Positions 25,230-35,577 are shown, numbered from the stretch's first letter. The stretch: 49,703 nt of DNA from Paulinella micropora (GCA_009731375.1 BJOX01000117.1:342633-392335); one strand, 5' to 3'. Numbers and translations: made by a program. Notes: generated by a model from the sequence alone, not told the origin.

Positions 25230-25308
25230 TTAATTTATTTATTTATTTATCTATGTATCTGTCTATCTAAACTGCACCCTCACTTCCGCAGTTCAGAGGT
25301 ATAAACTG
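23917..25308. repeat. Island array I5: CTGCACCCTCACCTCCGCAC with (TATC)n
   Basis: The island CTGCACCCTCACCTCCGCAC plus TTCAAAGGTCGC recurs at about 23936, 24154, 24328, 24469, 24693, 24773, 25000 and 25271. It is followed by TATC tracts, a GATATATATATATGTATGTA segment, and TTTATATCCATCCATCCATC before the next island. The period ranges from about 80 to 270 bp because the microsatellites vary. Island subtypes differ by CACCC/CACTC and AAGGTCGC/AAGATC. Confidence 0.9.
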
Positions 25309-25426
25309 ACGGTCTGAACCGACCGAAAACCAGAAGATTCGGCGCTAAGAGCCACCAAAGACCCCCCCCCCCCCCAAAAAAAAAAAAAAAAACCCNNNNN
25401 NNNNNGATCCAAACCGAAGGTAAACT
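25309..25426. other. Unique stretch, C/A homopolymers and 10-N gap
   Basis: 65 bp of unique DNA (GGTCTGAACCGACCG is partly palindromic), then a C run and an A run, then gap 25396-25405. No gene is seen. Confidence 0.5.
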
Positions 25427-25568
25427 AGAGTATGATGCCGCAAACGCCACAAATTTTACGTGGTTTTTGCGGTCGAGTTTGCCCGCAAAACCACGTCGAA
25501 TTTCGGCGCGTGTCGCATATGAAGTTTTATCGGCAACCTGACCACATTTTGTGGAGGTGACCGATAAT
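25427..25568 (+). mobile_element. Foldback element M2, copy b (diverged)
   Basis: Same layout as copy a: hairpin arms AAATTTTACGTGGTTTTTGCG and GCAAAACCACGTCGAATTT, then TTTTATCGGCAACCTGAC and GGAGGTGACCGATAA. The most diverged copy. It is immediately followed by copy c. Confidence 0.75.
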
Positions 25569-25711
25569 AGTATTCTTATGCGGTTGGCCGCAAATTTGAC
25601 GTGTTTTGCGCGCGAGCCGGGCCGGTAAGCCCGCAAAACAAGTCAAATTTGGCGCGCCGCATATGTAGTTTTATCGGTAACCTGACCACATTTTGTGGAA
25701 GTGGCCGATGA
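25569..25711 (+). mobile_element. Foldback element M2, copy c
   Basis: TAGTATTCTTATGCGG start, arms AAATTTGACGTGTTTTGCG and GCAAAACAAGTCAAATTTGG, and a second stem around CACATTTTGTGG. In tandem, same orientation, with copy b. Confidence 0.8.
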
Positions 25712-25734
25712 AGCTTGTGCCTTGCTGCGCTAAG

Positions 25735-26192
<458 letters not shown>

Positions 26193-27045
26193 NNNNNNNN
26201 NNNNNNNNNNNNNNNNNNNNNNNNNNNNNNNNNNNNNNNNNNNNNNNNNNNNNNNNNNNNNNNNNNNNNNNNNNNNNNNNNNNNNNNNNNNNNNNNNNNN
26301 NNNNNNNNNNNNNNNNNNNNNNNNNNNNNNNNNNNNNNNNNNNNNNNNNNNNNNNNNNNNNNNNNNNNNNNNNNNNNNNNNNNNNNNNNNNNNNNNNNNN
26401 NNNNNNNNNNNNNNNNNNNNNNNNNNNNNNNNNNNNNNNNNNNNNNNNNNNNNNNNNNNNNNNNNNNNNNNNNNNNNNNNNNNNNNNNNNNNNNNNNNNN
26501 NNNNNNNNNNNNNNNNNNNNNNNNNNNNNNNNNNNNNNNNNNNNNNNNNNNNNNNNNNNNNNNNNNNNNNNNNNNNNNNNNNNNNNNNNNNNNNNNNNNN
26601 NNNNNNNNNNNNNNNNNNNNNNNNNNNNNNNNNNNNNNNNNNNNNNNNNNNNNNNNNNNNNNNNNNNNNNNNNNNNNNNNNNNNNNNNNNNNNNNNNNNN
26701 NNNNNNNNNNNNNNNNNNNNNNNNNNNNNNNNNNNNNNNNNNNNNNNNNNNNNNNNNNNNNNNNNNNNNNNNNNNNNNNNNNNNNNNNNNNNNNNNNNNN
26801 NNNNNNNNNNNNNNNNNNNNNNNNNNNNNNNNNNNNNNNNNNNNNNNNNNNNNNNNNNNNNNNNNNNNNNNNNNNNNNNNNNNNNNNNNNNNNNNNNNNN
26901 NNNNNNNNNNNNNNNNNNNNNNNNNNNNNNNNNNNNNNNNNNNNNNNNNNNNNNNNNNNNNNNNNNNNNNNNNNNNNNNNNNNNNNNNNNNNNNNNNNNN
27001 NNNNNNNNNNNNNNNNNNNNNNNNNNNNNNNNNNNNNNNNNNNNN
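26193..27045. other. Assembly gap (853 N)
   Basis: Run of N beginning within a CT array. The right flank is TTTTTTGAATGTATTG. Confidence 1.
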
Positions 27046-27094
27046 TTTTTTGAATGTATTGATCTATGTATCTATCTATCTATCTATCTATCTC

Positions 27095-27152
27095 TCGATC
27101 TTCCGAGCGGATGGTTGGTGTGCAGCTTGTGAAGTGCTCAGAGTTCCTGATG

Positions 27153-27221
<69 letters not shown>

Positions 27222-27290
27222 ATTTATATCCAGGGTAGTTATGGCTTTTAAAGCTATGCCAAGGCCCATAGATCAACCACATTAAACTAT
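27095..27290 (+). mobile_element. R3 retroposon copy interrupted by microsatellite
   Basis: GTTGGTGTGCAGCTTGTGAAG (27115) matches the middle of R3 at 12181. It is cut by TATC plus (TA)n (27150-27228), after which the R3 3' end resumes (GGTAGTTATGGCTTTTAAAG, then CATAGATCAACCACATTAAAC) and runs into TATC. The microsatellite lies inside the element. Confidence 0.65.
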
Positions 27291-27330
27291 CTATCATCTA
27301 TCTATCTATCTATCTATATATATATATATA

Positions 27331-27393
27331 TATCCAGGGTAGTTATGGCTTTTAAAGCTATGCCAAGGCCCATAGATCAAACACATTAAACAC
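27331..27393 (+). mobile_element. R3 retroposon 3' end, second copy
   Basis: Same 3' segment (CCAGGGTAGTTATGGCTTTT to CACATTAAACA) following (TATC)n(TA)n and ending in TATC. It is nearly identical to 27228-27290, so a tandem duplication of tail plus microsatellite is likely. Confidence 0.7.
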
Positions 27394-27400
27394 TATCTAT

Positions 27401-27436
<36 letters not shown>
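27394..27436. repeat. (TATC)n microsatellite
   Basis: TATC tract between R3 and R1 fragments. Confidence 0.95.
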
Positions 27437-27439
<3 letters not shown>

Positions 27440-27565
27440 GTCGGTTTATACTAGACTGTCAAACAGTCTCGAAACTCCATCTGCTTACTGGGCCCTCTGT
27501 AATGGAGGTGGGAGCTCGTTCTGCAAGGGGCGCTTTATGGAACGAGCCCTGGCCCCGCCTGGTAC
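27437..27565 (+). mobile_element. R1 retroposon, copy 6 (cut by gap)
   Basis: Starts TTGTCGGTTTATACTAGACTG directly after TATC and runs to GCCCCGCCTGGTAC at the N gap. The 3' half is missing. Confidence 0.75.
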
Positions 27566-28104
27566 NNNNNNNNNNNNNNNNNNNNNNNNNNNNNNNNNNN
27601 NNNNNNNNNNNNNNNNNNNNNNNNNNNNNNNNNNNNNNNNNNNNNNNNNNNNNNNNNNNNNNNNNNNNNNNNNNNNNNNNNNNNNNNNNNNNNNNNNNNN
27701 NNNNNNNNNNNNNNNNNNNNNNNNNNNNNNNNNNNNNNNNNNNNNNNNNNNNNNNNNNNNNNNNNNNNNNNNNNNNNNNNNNNNNNNNNNNNNNNNNNNN
27801 NNNNNNNNNNNNNNNNNNNNNNNNNNNNNNNNNNNNNNNNNNNNNNNNNNNNNNNNNNNNNNNNNNNNNNNNNNNNNNNNNNNNNNNNNNNNNNNNNNNN
27901 NNNNNNNNNNNNNNNNNNNNNNNNNNNNNNNNNNNNNNNNNNNNNNNNNNNNNNNNNNNNNNNNNNNNNNNNNNNNNNNNNNNNNNNNNNNNNNNNNNNN
28001 NNNNNNNNNNNNNNNNNNNNNNNNNNNNNNNNNNNNNNNNNNNNNNNNNNNNNNNNNNNNNNNNNNNNNNNNNNNNNNNNNNNNNNNNNNNNNNNNNNNN
28101 NNNN
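27566..28104. other. Assembly gap (539 N)
   Basis: Run of N with an R1 5' portion on its left and an R2 3' end on its right. Confidence 1.
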
Positions 28105-28166
28105 AAATTATTGTTTGATGTGAAACTGCGTTCCTTTGCAAGGACTACATTCCTTTGCGACATCTC

Positions 28167-28168
<2 letters not shown>
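28105..28168 (+). mobile_element. R2 retroposon 3' end
   Basis: AAATTATTGTTTGATGTGAAAC to GCGACATCTCATCTATC, identical to 8998-9060 and 33823-33886. The 5' part is in the gap. Confidence 0.8.
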
Positions 28169-28199
<31 letters not shown>

Positions 28200-28262
28200 C
28201 CTACCTACCTACCTACCTATCTATCCATCTACCTATCCATCTATCTATCTATCTATCTATCG

Positions 28263-28323
<61 letters not shown>

Positions 28324-28360
28324 CCTATCTATCTACCTACCTATCTACCTATCTATCTAC

Positions 28361-28418
<58 letters not shown>

Positions 28419-28483
28419 GTCTATCTATCTATCTATCTATTTGCACCTGTCTCAAAGGGCAAGGTGAGGTGGACATGTTTGTG

Positions 28484-28520
<37 letters not shown>

Positions 28521-28560
28521 ATATCTATCTATAATTCTATCTATATATCTATCTATCTCC
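28169..28560. repeat. (TATC)n with CTAC blocks
   Basis: R2 tail array. A 45-bp island (GCACCTGTCTCAAAGGGCAA, GGTGAGGTGGACATG) interrupts at 28441-28485. Confidence 0.9.
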
Positions 28561-28960
28561 CTATCTATCTACCTACCTACCTACCTACCTACCTACCACC
28601 TACTTACCTACCTGCCCACCTACCAACCTATCTACCAACCTATCTACCTACCTACCTACCTACCTACCTACCTACCTACCTACCTACCTACCTACCTATC
28701 GACCTACCTACCTACCTATCTACCGATCTACCTATCTACATACCTACCTACCTACCTATCTACCTACCTACCTACCTACCTACCTACCTATCTACGTACC
28801 TACCTACCTATTTACCTACCTACCTATCTACCTACCTACCTACCTACCTATCTACCTACCTACCTACCTACCTACCTACCTATCTACCTACCTACCTACC
28901 TACCTACCTACCTGCCCACCCACCTACTTACCTACCTACCTACCTACCTACCTACCTTAA
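28561..28960. repeat. (CTAC)n microsatellite, 400 bp
   Basis: Mostly CTAC units with TATC, CCAC and CTGC variants. Its 3' end abuts the splice-acceptor-like TTAACCAG of the following exon, so this pyrimidine-rich array would be the end of the intron. Confidence 0.95.
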
Positions 28961-28964
28961 CCAG

Positions 28965-29197
28965 GTTCCGAAGCGCGTGTATGGTCGCGCGGCCTGTGGC
29001 ACGTGCTCATCGCCTGTGGCGCTGGTCCGCTCGGGCCCCTCGGCGGGCAACCGGATCACGTACTTTTGTAACCGTTGCCAGCCGTTACACCACCACCAAC
29101 CGCCGTTACACCAACAGGCGTTAACCGCTTCGCAACCGTTACAGGCGTTACGACCTGGGTTGCTACCCCAGCAGTTGAATCGCATGCAGATAAACAG
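28965..29197 (+). CDS. Exon encoding an Fpg/Nei-type DNA glycosylase zinc finger
   Basis: A 233-nt GC-rich exon with CAG before it (28962-28964) and a GT donor after it (29198, AACAG|GTGGGA). It reads VPKRVYGR, then a CGTC pair, then [10 protein letters not shown]. The pattern VYGR...C-x2-C...R.TYFC..CQ matches the C-terminal zinc finger of formamidopyrimidine-DNA glycosylases (base excision repair of oxidised purines). Differences from the family: VYGR to the first Cys is two residues short, and the Cys pairs are 20 residues apart instead of about 16. Some 40 His/Gln/Pro/Leu-rich residues follow CQ, where bacterial enzymes usually stop. The catalytic N-terminus (Pro-Glu) is not in the window and other exons were not found, so it may be a spliced gene with giant microsatellite introns or a relic. 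The frame is open through the array upstream, but that is a repeat effect. Confidence 0.55.
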
Positions 29198-29204
29198 GTG
29201 GGAT

Positions 29205-29208
29205 TCGT

Positions 29209-29252
<44 letters not shown>

Positions 29253-29325
29253 TCCTTCTTCTTTTTCTTCTTCTTCTTCTTCTTCTTCTTCTTTTTTCTT
29301 TTTTTTTAAGGGGGGGGGGCAATTT
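29205..29325. repeat. (TTCT)n, (TTC)n and G run
   Basis: TTTC tetranucleotide, then CTT trinucleotide, a short T run and a G run. If the exon above is real, this is the start of its downstream intron. Confidence 0.9.
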
Positions 29326-29655
29326 AATGTAATTTAAAATTAAAATAAAAAGTATTCTAAATGTAATGTAAAGGCGAAGCGAATGTCATGAGATAATGTA
29401 ACTTACGCTCGTGTAATGTTAGTTGACTGGCATAAACCGTTTAATGTAATGTAATGCAACGTTGTAATGACGTAACGTAACGTAATATAATATAACGGAA
29501 TGGAATGGAATGGAATGCTAAATAGCGCGATTTGGTTTCCAATGCAGTTTGATGCAATCTAATGCACTGCACTTTATTGTGATGTAAATGTATTGCTGTA
29601 TGTATATACTGGCATACAGGCAGGCTGCACTGGAAAAACTAGCGAGGAAAAGCAC
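29326..29655. other. Degenerate (TAATG)n-like unique stretch
   Basis: AT-rich with many TAATG, GTAAC and GGAAT pentamers (for example TGTAATGTAATG near 29453 and GGAATGGAATGGAATG near 29499). It looks like a decayed pentanucleotide array. No gene is seen. Confidence 0.6.
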
Positions 29656-29701
29656 TTATTCTTCTTCTTCTTCTTCTTCTTCTTCTTCTTCTTCTTCTTC
29701 T

Positions 29702-29736
<35 letters not shown>

Positions 29737-29744
29737 TTCTTCTT

Positions 29745-29803
<59 letters not shown>

Positions 29804-30037
29804 CCTTCTTCTTCGTCTCCTTCTCCTTCTTCTTCTCCTCCTCATCCTCCTCCTCCTCCTTCTCGCTCTTCCTCCTCTTTTTCCCCTTCCTCACCCTCTT
29901 CCTCCTCCTCCTCCTTCACCTCTTCCTCCTTCTCCTCCCCAATTGTGCAGCCGTTTCTCCTCGATGCCATTGTGCAACCGTTACTCTTCTGTCCCATCAT
30001 GGTGCCGCCATGCTTATGTTCTTCTTCTTCTTCTTCT

Positions 30038-30093
<56 letters not shown>

Positions 30094-30135
30094 TTCCTCC
30101 TCCTCCTCCTCCTCCTCCTCCTTCTTCACTCCCTT
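29656..30135. repeat. (TTC)n array with TAC, TGC and TCC blocks
   Basis: Pyrimidine-rich trinucleotides in blocks: TTC (29659-29747), TAC (29748-29778), TGC (29779-29802), mixed TTC/TCC (29803-29940), and TTC/TCC (30019-30125). A 75-bp unique stretch at 29941-30018 contains two similar parts (GTGCAGCCGTTTCTCC and GTGCAACCGTTACTC). Long frames are repeat artefacts. Confidence 0.9.
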
Positions 30136-30166
30136 ATGTCAGCATCTGCATGCGTCCAAGCGACGA

Positions 30167-30169
<3 letters not shown>

Positions 30170-30211
<42 letters not shown>

Positions 30212-30330
30212 ATCTATGTAACTATGCAACTATGTATCTATGTATCTATGTATATATATACCCCAACCTATGTAACAGTTTCGCCTTACTCTAATCTCAT
30301 CGTGCAAACATATAACTGATAGACATACAT
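30170..30330. repeat. (TA)n and TATC/TATG-like units
   Basis: TA tract followed by ATGTAACTATGCAACTATG-like units, then a short unique stretch to the next array. Confidence 0.8.
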
Positions 30331-32085
30331 ACACATACATACACATACATACATACATACATACACAAGCATATTACTGATAGATATTTGTGGATTGACA
30401 TAAATACAGTTATATACATACATTATACAAACATACATACATACATACATGCATACATACACACACACACACATATACATACATACATACATACATACAT
30501 ACTTATGTATGAGGATACAGCTTGGCGTATGTATGTATGTGTGTATGTATGTATGTATGTATGTATGTATATGTATGTATGTATGTATGACGTACTTACA
30601 TGCATACATGCATACATACATACATACATACATACATTTAACGGGAGGCTGTTGCATACATACATGCATACATACATACATACATAGTTTCTTGTCAGGC
30701 CAAGCTGTTCAGAGTGTTCGCATACATACATACATACATACACACACACATAGATAAATGTATGCCATATATACATACATACATACATACATAGTTTCTT
30801 GTCAGGCAAAGGTGTTCAGTGGTCGCATACATATATACATACATACATATATAAATGCATACATGCACACATACATACATACATACATACATAGTTTCTT
30901 GTCAGGCCAAGCTGTTCAGAGTGTTCGCATACATACATACATACATACATACATACAGACATACATACAGACATACATTCATAAATACACACATACATAC
31001 ATACATACATACATACATGCATACATAGTTTCTTGTCGGGCAAAGCTGTTCAGAGTGTTCGCATACATACATACATACATACATACACACATACATGCAT
31101 ACATACATACACACATACATGCATACATACATACACACATACATGCATACATACATACACACATACATTATGTATGCATGTTTCATACATACATACATAC
31201 ATACATACATAATTTCTTGTCAGGCCAAGCTGTTCAGAGTTCGCATACATACATACATACATACATACATAAATGTATGCATACATACATACATATATAC
31301 ATACATACACACATACATAAACACACGCATACATGCATACATACATGCATACATACATACATAGTTTCTTGTCAGGCCAAGCTGTTCAGAGTTCGCATAC
31401 ATACATACATACATACATACATACTTTATCTATGTGTGTATGTATGTATGTATGTATGCGAACACTGAACAGCTTGGCCTGACAAGAAATATGTATGTAT
31501 GTATGTATGTATGTGTTTATGTATGTGTGTATGTATGTATGCATGTATGTGTGTATGCATGCATGTATGTATGTATGTATGTATGTAAATGTATGCATAC
31601 ATACATACATGCATACATACATACACACATACATAAACACATACATACATGCATACATACATACATACATACATACATTGTTTCTTGTCAGGCCAAGCTG
31701 TTCAGAGTGTTCGCATACATACATACATACATACATACATGCATACATACATGCACACATACATACATACATACATACATACATGCATAGTTTCTTGTCA
31801 GGCCAAGCTGTTCAGATTTTGCATACATAAATACATACATACGTACATACATACACACATACATAAATGTATGCATACATACATTCGTACATACATAGTT
31901 TCTTGTCAGGCAAAGGTTTTCAGTGATCGCATACATACATACATACATATATAAATGCATACATGCACACATACATACATACAGACATACATATATACAT
32001 ACATACATACATACATACATAGTTTCTTGTCAGGCCAAGTTATTCAGAGTGCGCAAGCAAGGTCCCAACATACATACATACATAC
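30320..32085. repeat. Island array I6: TTTCTTGTCAGGCCAAGCTG with (CATA)n
   Basis: Island TTTCTTGTCAGGCCAAGCTG plus TTCAGAGTGTTCGCATAC recurs about eleven times (near 30687, 30795, 30894, 31028, 31212, 31365, 31680, 31789, 31898 and 32023). One copy is inverted at 31458-31490 together with its TATG-oriented repeat (31434-31590). Two subtypes exist: GGCCAAGCTGTTCAGAG and GGCAAAGGTGTTCAGTG. Spacers are CATA tracts with CATG, CACA and CAGA variants. Confidence 0.9.
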
Positions 32086-32138
32086 ATACATAATTGCATG
32101 CATATATACATAAATTTGTTATAGTCAGATAAATGCAC

Positions 32139-32169
<31 letters not shown>

Positions 32170-32219
32170 CGGGCACACGAAAAACGGGCAGGGTCGCGGT
32201 TATGAAAACGTACATATAC

Positions 32220-32263
<44 letters not shown>

Positions 32264-32300
32264 ATTCATTCGGGCTTGTGAAAATATGGTGAGTTTGTAT
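32086..32300. other. Unique/low-complexity stretch with TA and TG tracts
   Basis: (ACATAT)n at 32140-32168, (TA)n and (TG)n at 32220-32262. The short phrase ATTCGGGCACACGAAAA at 32166 is echoed by ATTCGGGCTTGTGAAAA at 32267. Confidence 0.6.
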
Positions 32301-32435
32301 ATGAGTAAGTAGGTAAGAAGGTAAGCAATTGAGTAAGTAAGTGAGTAAGTAAGTAAGTCAGTCAGTCAGTCAGCAAATCAGTCACTAAGTAAGCGAGTCT
32401 TCTAGTAAGAAAGTCAATGAGTAAGTAAGTATGAA
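32301..32435. repeat. (AAGT)n and (CAGT)n tract
   Basis: AGTAAGTA units with GTCAGTCAGTCAG at 32357-32372. Confidence 0.85.
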
Positions 32436-32643
32436 TGCATTTATGCATATATGTATGTATGTATGTATGTATATGTATATGGATATGGATATGAATATGT
32501 ATTTGTATATGCATATGTATATGTATAATATTGTATGTATACATATACACATACATATGTATATATATATACAGATATATATATATATATACAATATATA
32601 TATATGTATATGAGAGAGAGAGAGATAGATAGATAGATAGATG

Positions 32644-32724
<81 letters not shown>

Positions 32725-32725
32725 G
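32436..32725. repeat. TATG/TA tracts, GA and (GATA)n
   Basis: ATATGTATATGG-type units, TA, a GAGAGAGAGA tract and GATA 32623-32722. Confidence 0.9.
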
Positions 32726-32769
32726 AAGGCACATGCCACAGAACGCATACAAAGCAGGCAATTTTATAT

Positions 32770-32820
<51 letters not shown>

Positions 32821-32902
32821 ATGTATGTATGTATGTATACATATTCCGCATGTTACCACACATCATGCATTGAACATACTATGTCTATCCATCTATCTAT
32901 CC

Positions 32903-32975
<73 letters not shown>

Positions 32976-33095
32976 CCTACCTACCTATATACCTACCTAT
33001 CCATCTATCCAGCTATCTATCTATATATCTATCTATCTATCTATCTATGTATCTACCTATCTACCTACCTACCTATCCATCTATATATCTATTGA

Positions 33096-33144
<49 letters not shown>

Positions 33145-33189
33145 CTAACTAACTAACTATCTAACTATCCATCTATCCATCTATCTATA

Positions 33190-33224
<35 letters not shown>

Positions 33225-33272
33225 TTATCTATTTATCTACATACCTACCTACCTACCTACCTACCTACCTAC

Positions 33273-33302
<30 letters not shown>
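32726..33302. repeat. TA/TG tract then (TATC)n with CTAC blocks
   Basis: Short unique stretch, TG at 32788-32815, another unique stretch 32838-32880, then about 420 bp of TATC with CTAC, CT and AACT blocks up to the LINE remnant. Confidence 0.9.
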
Positions 33303-33303
<1 letters not shown>

Positions 33304-33572
33304 ACCGATACAACGAGCTCAAATCTCAAATCGAGGACAACGGATGGACCTGCCACCTTCGACCAATCGAATGCGGGGCTCGCGGCATGGTATCGTTCTC
33401 TGTTCATCGATGTTTCCGCGCCTTGGGTTTTTCCCATCCCCAATCCAAATCCCTTTGCTTCAAGCTATCCTCCTGCGTAGCTCGTTGCTCTTTTGCGATT
33501 TATCGCTCCTGTGCAGTCAAAAATTGGACTAATCTTCCTCTAGTCCGTATTGGTGACTGCATTCCATCATAG
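33303..33572 (+). pseudogene. LINE ORF2 C-terminus (L2/CR1-like), 5'-truncated
   Basis: One open frame of about 89 residues begins in the TATC array and ends at TAG (33570-33572). It contains NGWTCHLRPIECGARGMVS, then a run ending SFAIYRSC. This matches the C-terminal tail after the reverse transcriptase of L2/CR1-group non-LTR retrotransposons, where an NGW....EVGARGFV block is followed by a helix of RLS..A...S..IW type. No start codon or RT catalytic motif is present because the element is truncated at its 5' end into TATC, so no functional protein is made. It identifies the class of the R2 family. Confidence 0.7.
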
Positions 33573-33888
33573 CCGTCCAGTGTTGCATAGCCCGGGCTAG
33601 GTCCCTGCGGGGGTTTAGGCCTCATACAATGTCATCATTGTAGCTTGCGCAAGCTTACGGTGCTCAAAACACTTGGACTAACGGCTTCCTTTTCTTTCTC
33701 TTCTTCCTTATCCTCCCACTCTCCATTCCTAGATTGCCTTTTTCTTCAACGTCCTTCCTCCTCTTCTTTTTCCAGAACACAGTCTACCCGTGATTCCCAT
33801 CCCGGACACATGCACAGTACACAAATTATTGTTTGATGTGAAACTGCGTTCCTTTGCAAGGACTACATTCCTTTGCGACATCTCATCA
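33573..33888 (+). mobile_element. R2 LINE 3' UTR
   Basis: The 3' UTR follows the ORF2 stop. It has GC-rich CCCGGGCTAGGTCCCTGCGG, the imperfect hairpin TAGCTTGCGCAAGCTTA near 33641, a pyrimidine-rich stretch 33690-33780, and the conserved end ATTCCCATCCCGGACACATG to GCGACATCTCATC. A TATC tail of about 40 bp follows. The last 95 nt recur at 8966 and 28105. Confidence 0.75.
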
Positions 33889-34200
33889 TCTATTTATCTA
33901 TCTATCTATCTATCTATCTATCGATCTGTCTATCACAGAGACATTCCCCTAGCAAAATTGAACATAAATACATATATACATACATACACACATACATACA
34001 TACATACATGCATGCATACATACATACATTCTACTAACAAAATTATCCAGCTTTGCACATATATGCATACATACATACATACATACATACCTCAGTCAGA
34101 ACTTAACAACATACATACATGCATGCATACATGCACACATGCATACATACATGCATAGATACATTACACACATACATACACCTAAGGATAGTAATACCGT
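33889..34200. repeat. (TATC)n tail, then (CATA)n with islands
   Basis: TATC to 33933, a unique island, then CATA tracts at 33968-34030, 34062-34090 and 34108-34178. CTAGCAAAATTGAAC (33951) and CTAACAAAATTATCC (34033) are related islands. Confidence 0.8.
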
Positions 34201-34204
34201 TTGA

Positions 34205-34292
34205 AGAAAGAAAAAAAGAAAGAAAGAAAAAAAAAAAAAAGAGAGAGAGAGAGAGAGGGGGGGGGGGGGGGAAAAAAAAGAANNNNNNNNNN
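34205..34292. repeat. A, GA and G homopolymer tracts with a 10-N gap
   Basis: AAAG units, (GA)n, a G run and an A run, then gap 34283-34292. Confidence 0.85.
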
Positions 34293-34383
34293 AACGCCGT
34301 TGCTTTGAGCTTTTCCAAGCGCTGTCTTTTGATTTATAGTTAGCCTAGCCTACTCTTTAAAAACAAAGGCGAGGTATCAAAAT

Positions 34384-34387
<4 letters not shown>

Positions 34388-34417
<30 letters not shown>

Positions 34418-34426
34418 ACATATCAA

Positions 34427-34457
<31 letters not shown>

Positions 34458-34472
34458 CATGTATATATATAC

Positions 34473-34514
<42 letters not shown>

Positions 34515-34520
34515 TCTGGT
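34388..34520. repeat. TA and (ATT)n tracts
   Basis: TA with TATG, (ATT)n at 34430-34456, TA with TACA to 34514. Confidence 0.9.
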
Positions 34521-34907
34521 ACTATCATACCAACAAGCAGGGACATCAATCCTTCTCCTCAATATGTATATATATAGGCCGATCTTCCAATTGGAGTACC
34601 CCTGATAGTATAATAATATATCTAAATATACCTCCACTATACGTGCAACATCAAGGTAGGTGCGAAACATGGCCCCCTCAGATATACATACATGCATACA
34701 TACATGCATACATTCTGGAACAGTGGACATATACATACATACGTACATACATGCAATGCATATAGACACATGACAATCGTATAGAATTTATTAATTTTAG
34801 GCCTGAACCAAGGGCGTCTCTTCTGGAGCTGTGGGAAAGGCAGGTCATGTATGTATGTATGTATGTATGTATATTTTCTGTGGGAAAGGCGGGTCATCAT
34901 GACAGAA
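34521..34907. other. Mostly unique stretch
   Basis: Unique AT-rich sequence with a short CATA tract (34683-34755). CTGTGGGAAAGGCAGGTCAT (34830) recurs as CTGTGGGAAAGGCGGGTCAT (34879) around a TATG tract. No gene is recognised. Confidence 0.55.
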
Positions 34908-35070
34908 GAATAGTATATTCTGCGGCCAGCCACAAATTCGACGTGTTTTGCGGACCAGCCGGACCGGGCCAGGGCCGGCGAGCCCGCAAAACACGTCAAA
35001 TTTATCGGCGCGCCGCCAAATGTAGTTTTATCGGTAACCTGACCACATTGTGTGGAGCTGACCGATAAGA
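34908..35070 (+). mobile_element. Foldback element M2, copy d
   Basis: Starts AATAGTATATTCTGCGGCC. Arms AAATTCGACGTGTTTTGCGG and CCGCAAAACACGTCAAATTT. Second stem TTATCGGT and ACCGATAA. Contains a short insertion (ATCGG) before GCGCGCC. Confidence 0.8.
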
Positions 35071-35082
35071 TATATTAGACTT

Positions 35083-35130
35083 GTTCATACATACATACAT
35101 ACATACATACACATATACATATACATATAC
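35083..35130. repeat. (CATA)n / (ACATAT)n
   Basis: Short tetra- and hexanucleotide tract between foldback and MITE-like elements. Confidence 0.85.
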
Positions 35131-35177
35131 ATATATTCTGCCCCACCTAGAATTTCGGGTGTCTGGGGCCACTTTCT

Positions 35178-35213
<36 letters not shown>

Positions 35214-35285
35214 CCTGAAGNNNNNNNNNNCACTTTCACACTTAGAACACCCGCAAAATCCGGGTGTAGACCGGGACTTGGACGG
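35131..35285. mobile_element. Diverged MITE M1-like element with poly-T and gap
   Basis: CTGCCCCACCTAGAATTTCGG at the left and AAATCCGGGTGTAGACCGGG at the right resemble inverted M1 ends. GGCCACTTTCTGG and CACTTTCACAC match M1 interior in inverted order. A T run and a 10-N gap (35221-35230) lie inside. Confidence 0.4.
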
Positions 35286-35449
35286 AGAGGAAATGGTGGT
35301 AAGTTCCCTGGGGGCGCAAATTTTACCGCAAAGACCGTGAAAGTGTCGCTTCCTTCTGACTGGATAAGTTTTAAGGTAAAACAGGAAACGAAACGGTGGA
35401 CAAGAGAGAAAAACGGTGGTGAGTTTTCGCAAATTCCACCGCGACAACC

Positions 35450-35484
<35 letters not shown>

Positions 35485-35530
35485 TTAACCGACGAATACC
35501 GCGAAACTTTCTTTGCTTCCCATCTTAGTT

Positions 35531-35532
<2 letters not shown>
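35286..35532. other. Unique stretch with AAACGGTGG repeats
   Basis: AATGGTGGTAAGTT, AAACGGTGGACAAG and AAACGGTGGTGAGTT are related phrases, and two GCAAATTYYACCGC motifs occur (35319 and 35431). No gene is recognised. TA tract at 35450-35484. Confidence 0.5.
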
Positions 35533-35577
<45 letters not shown>

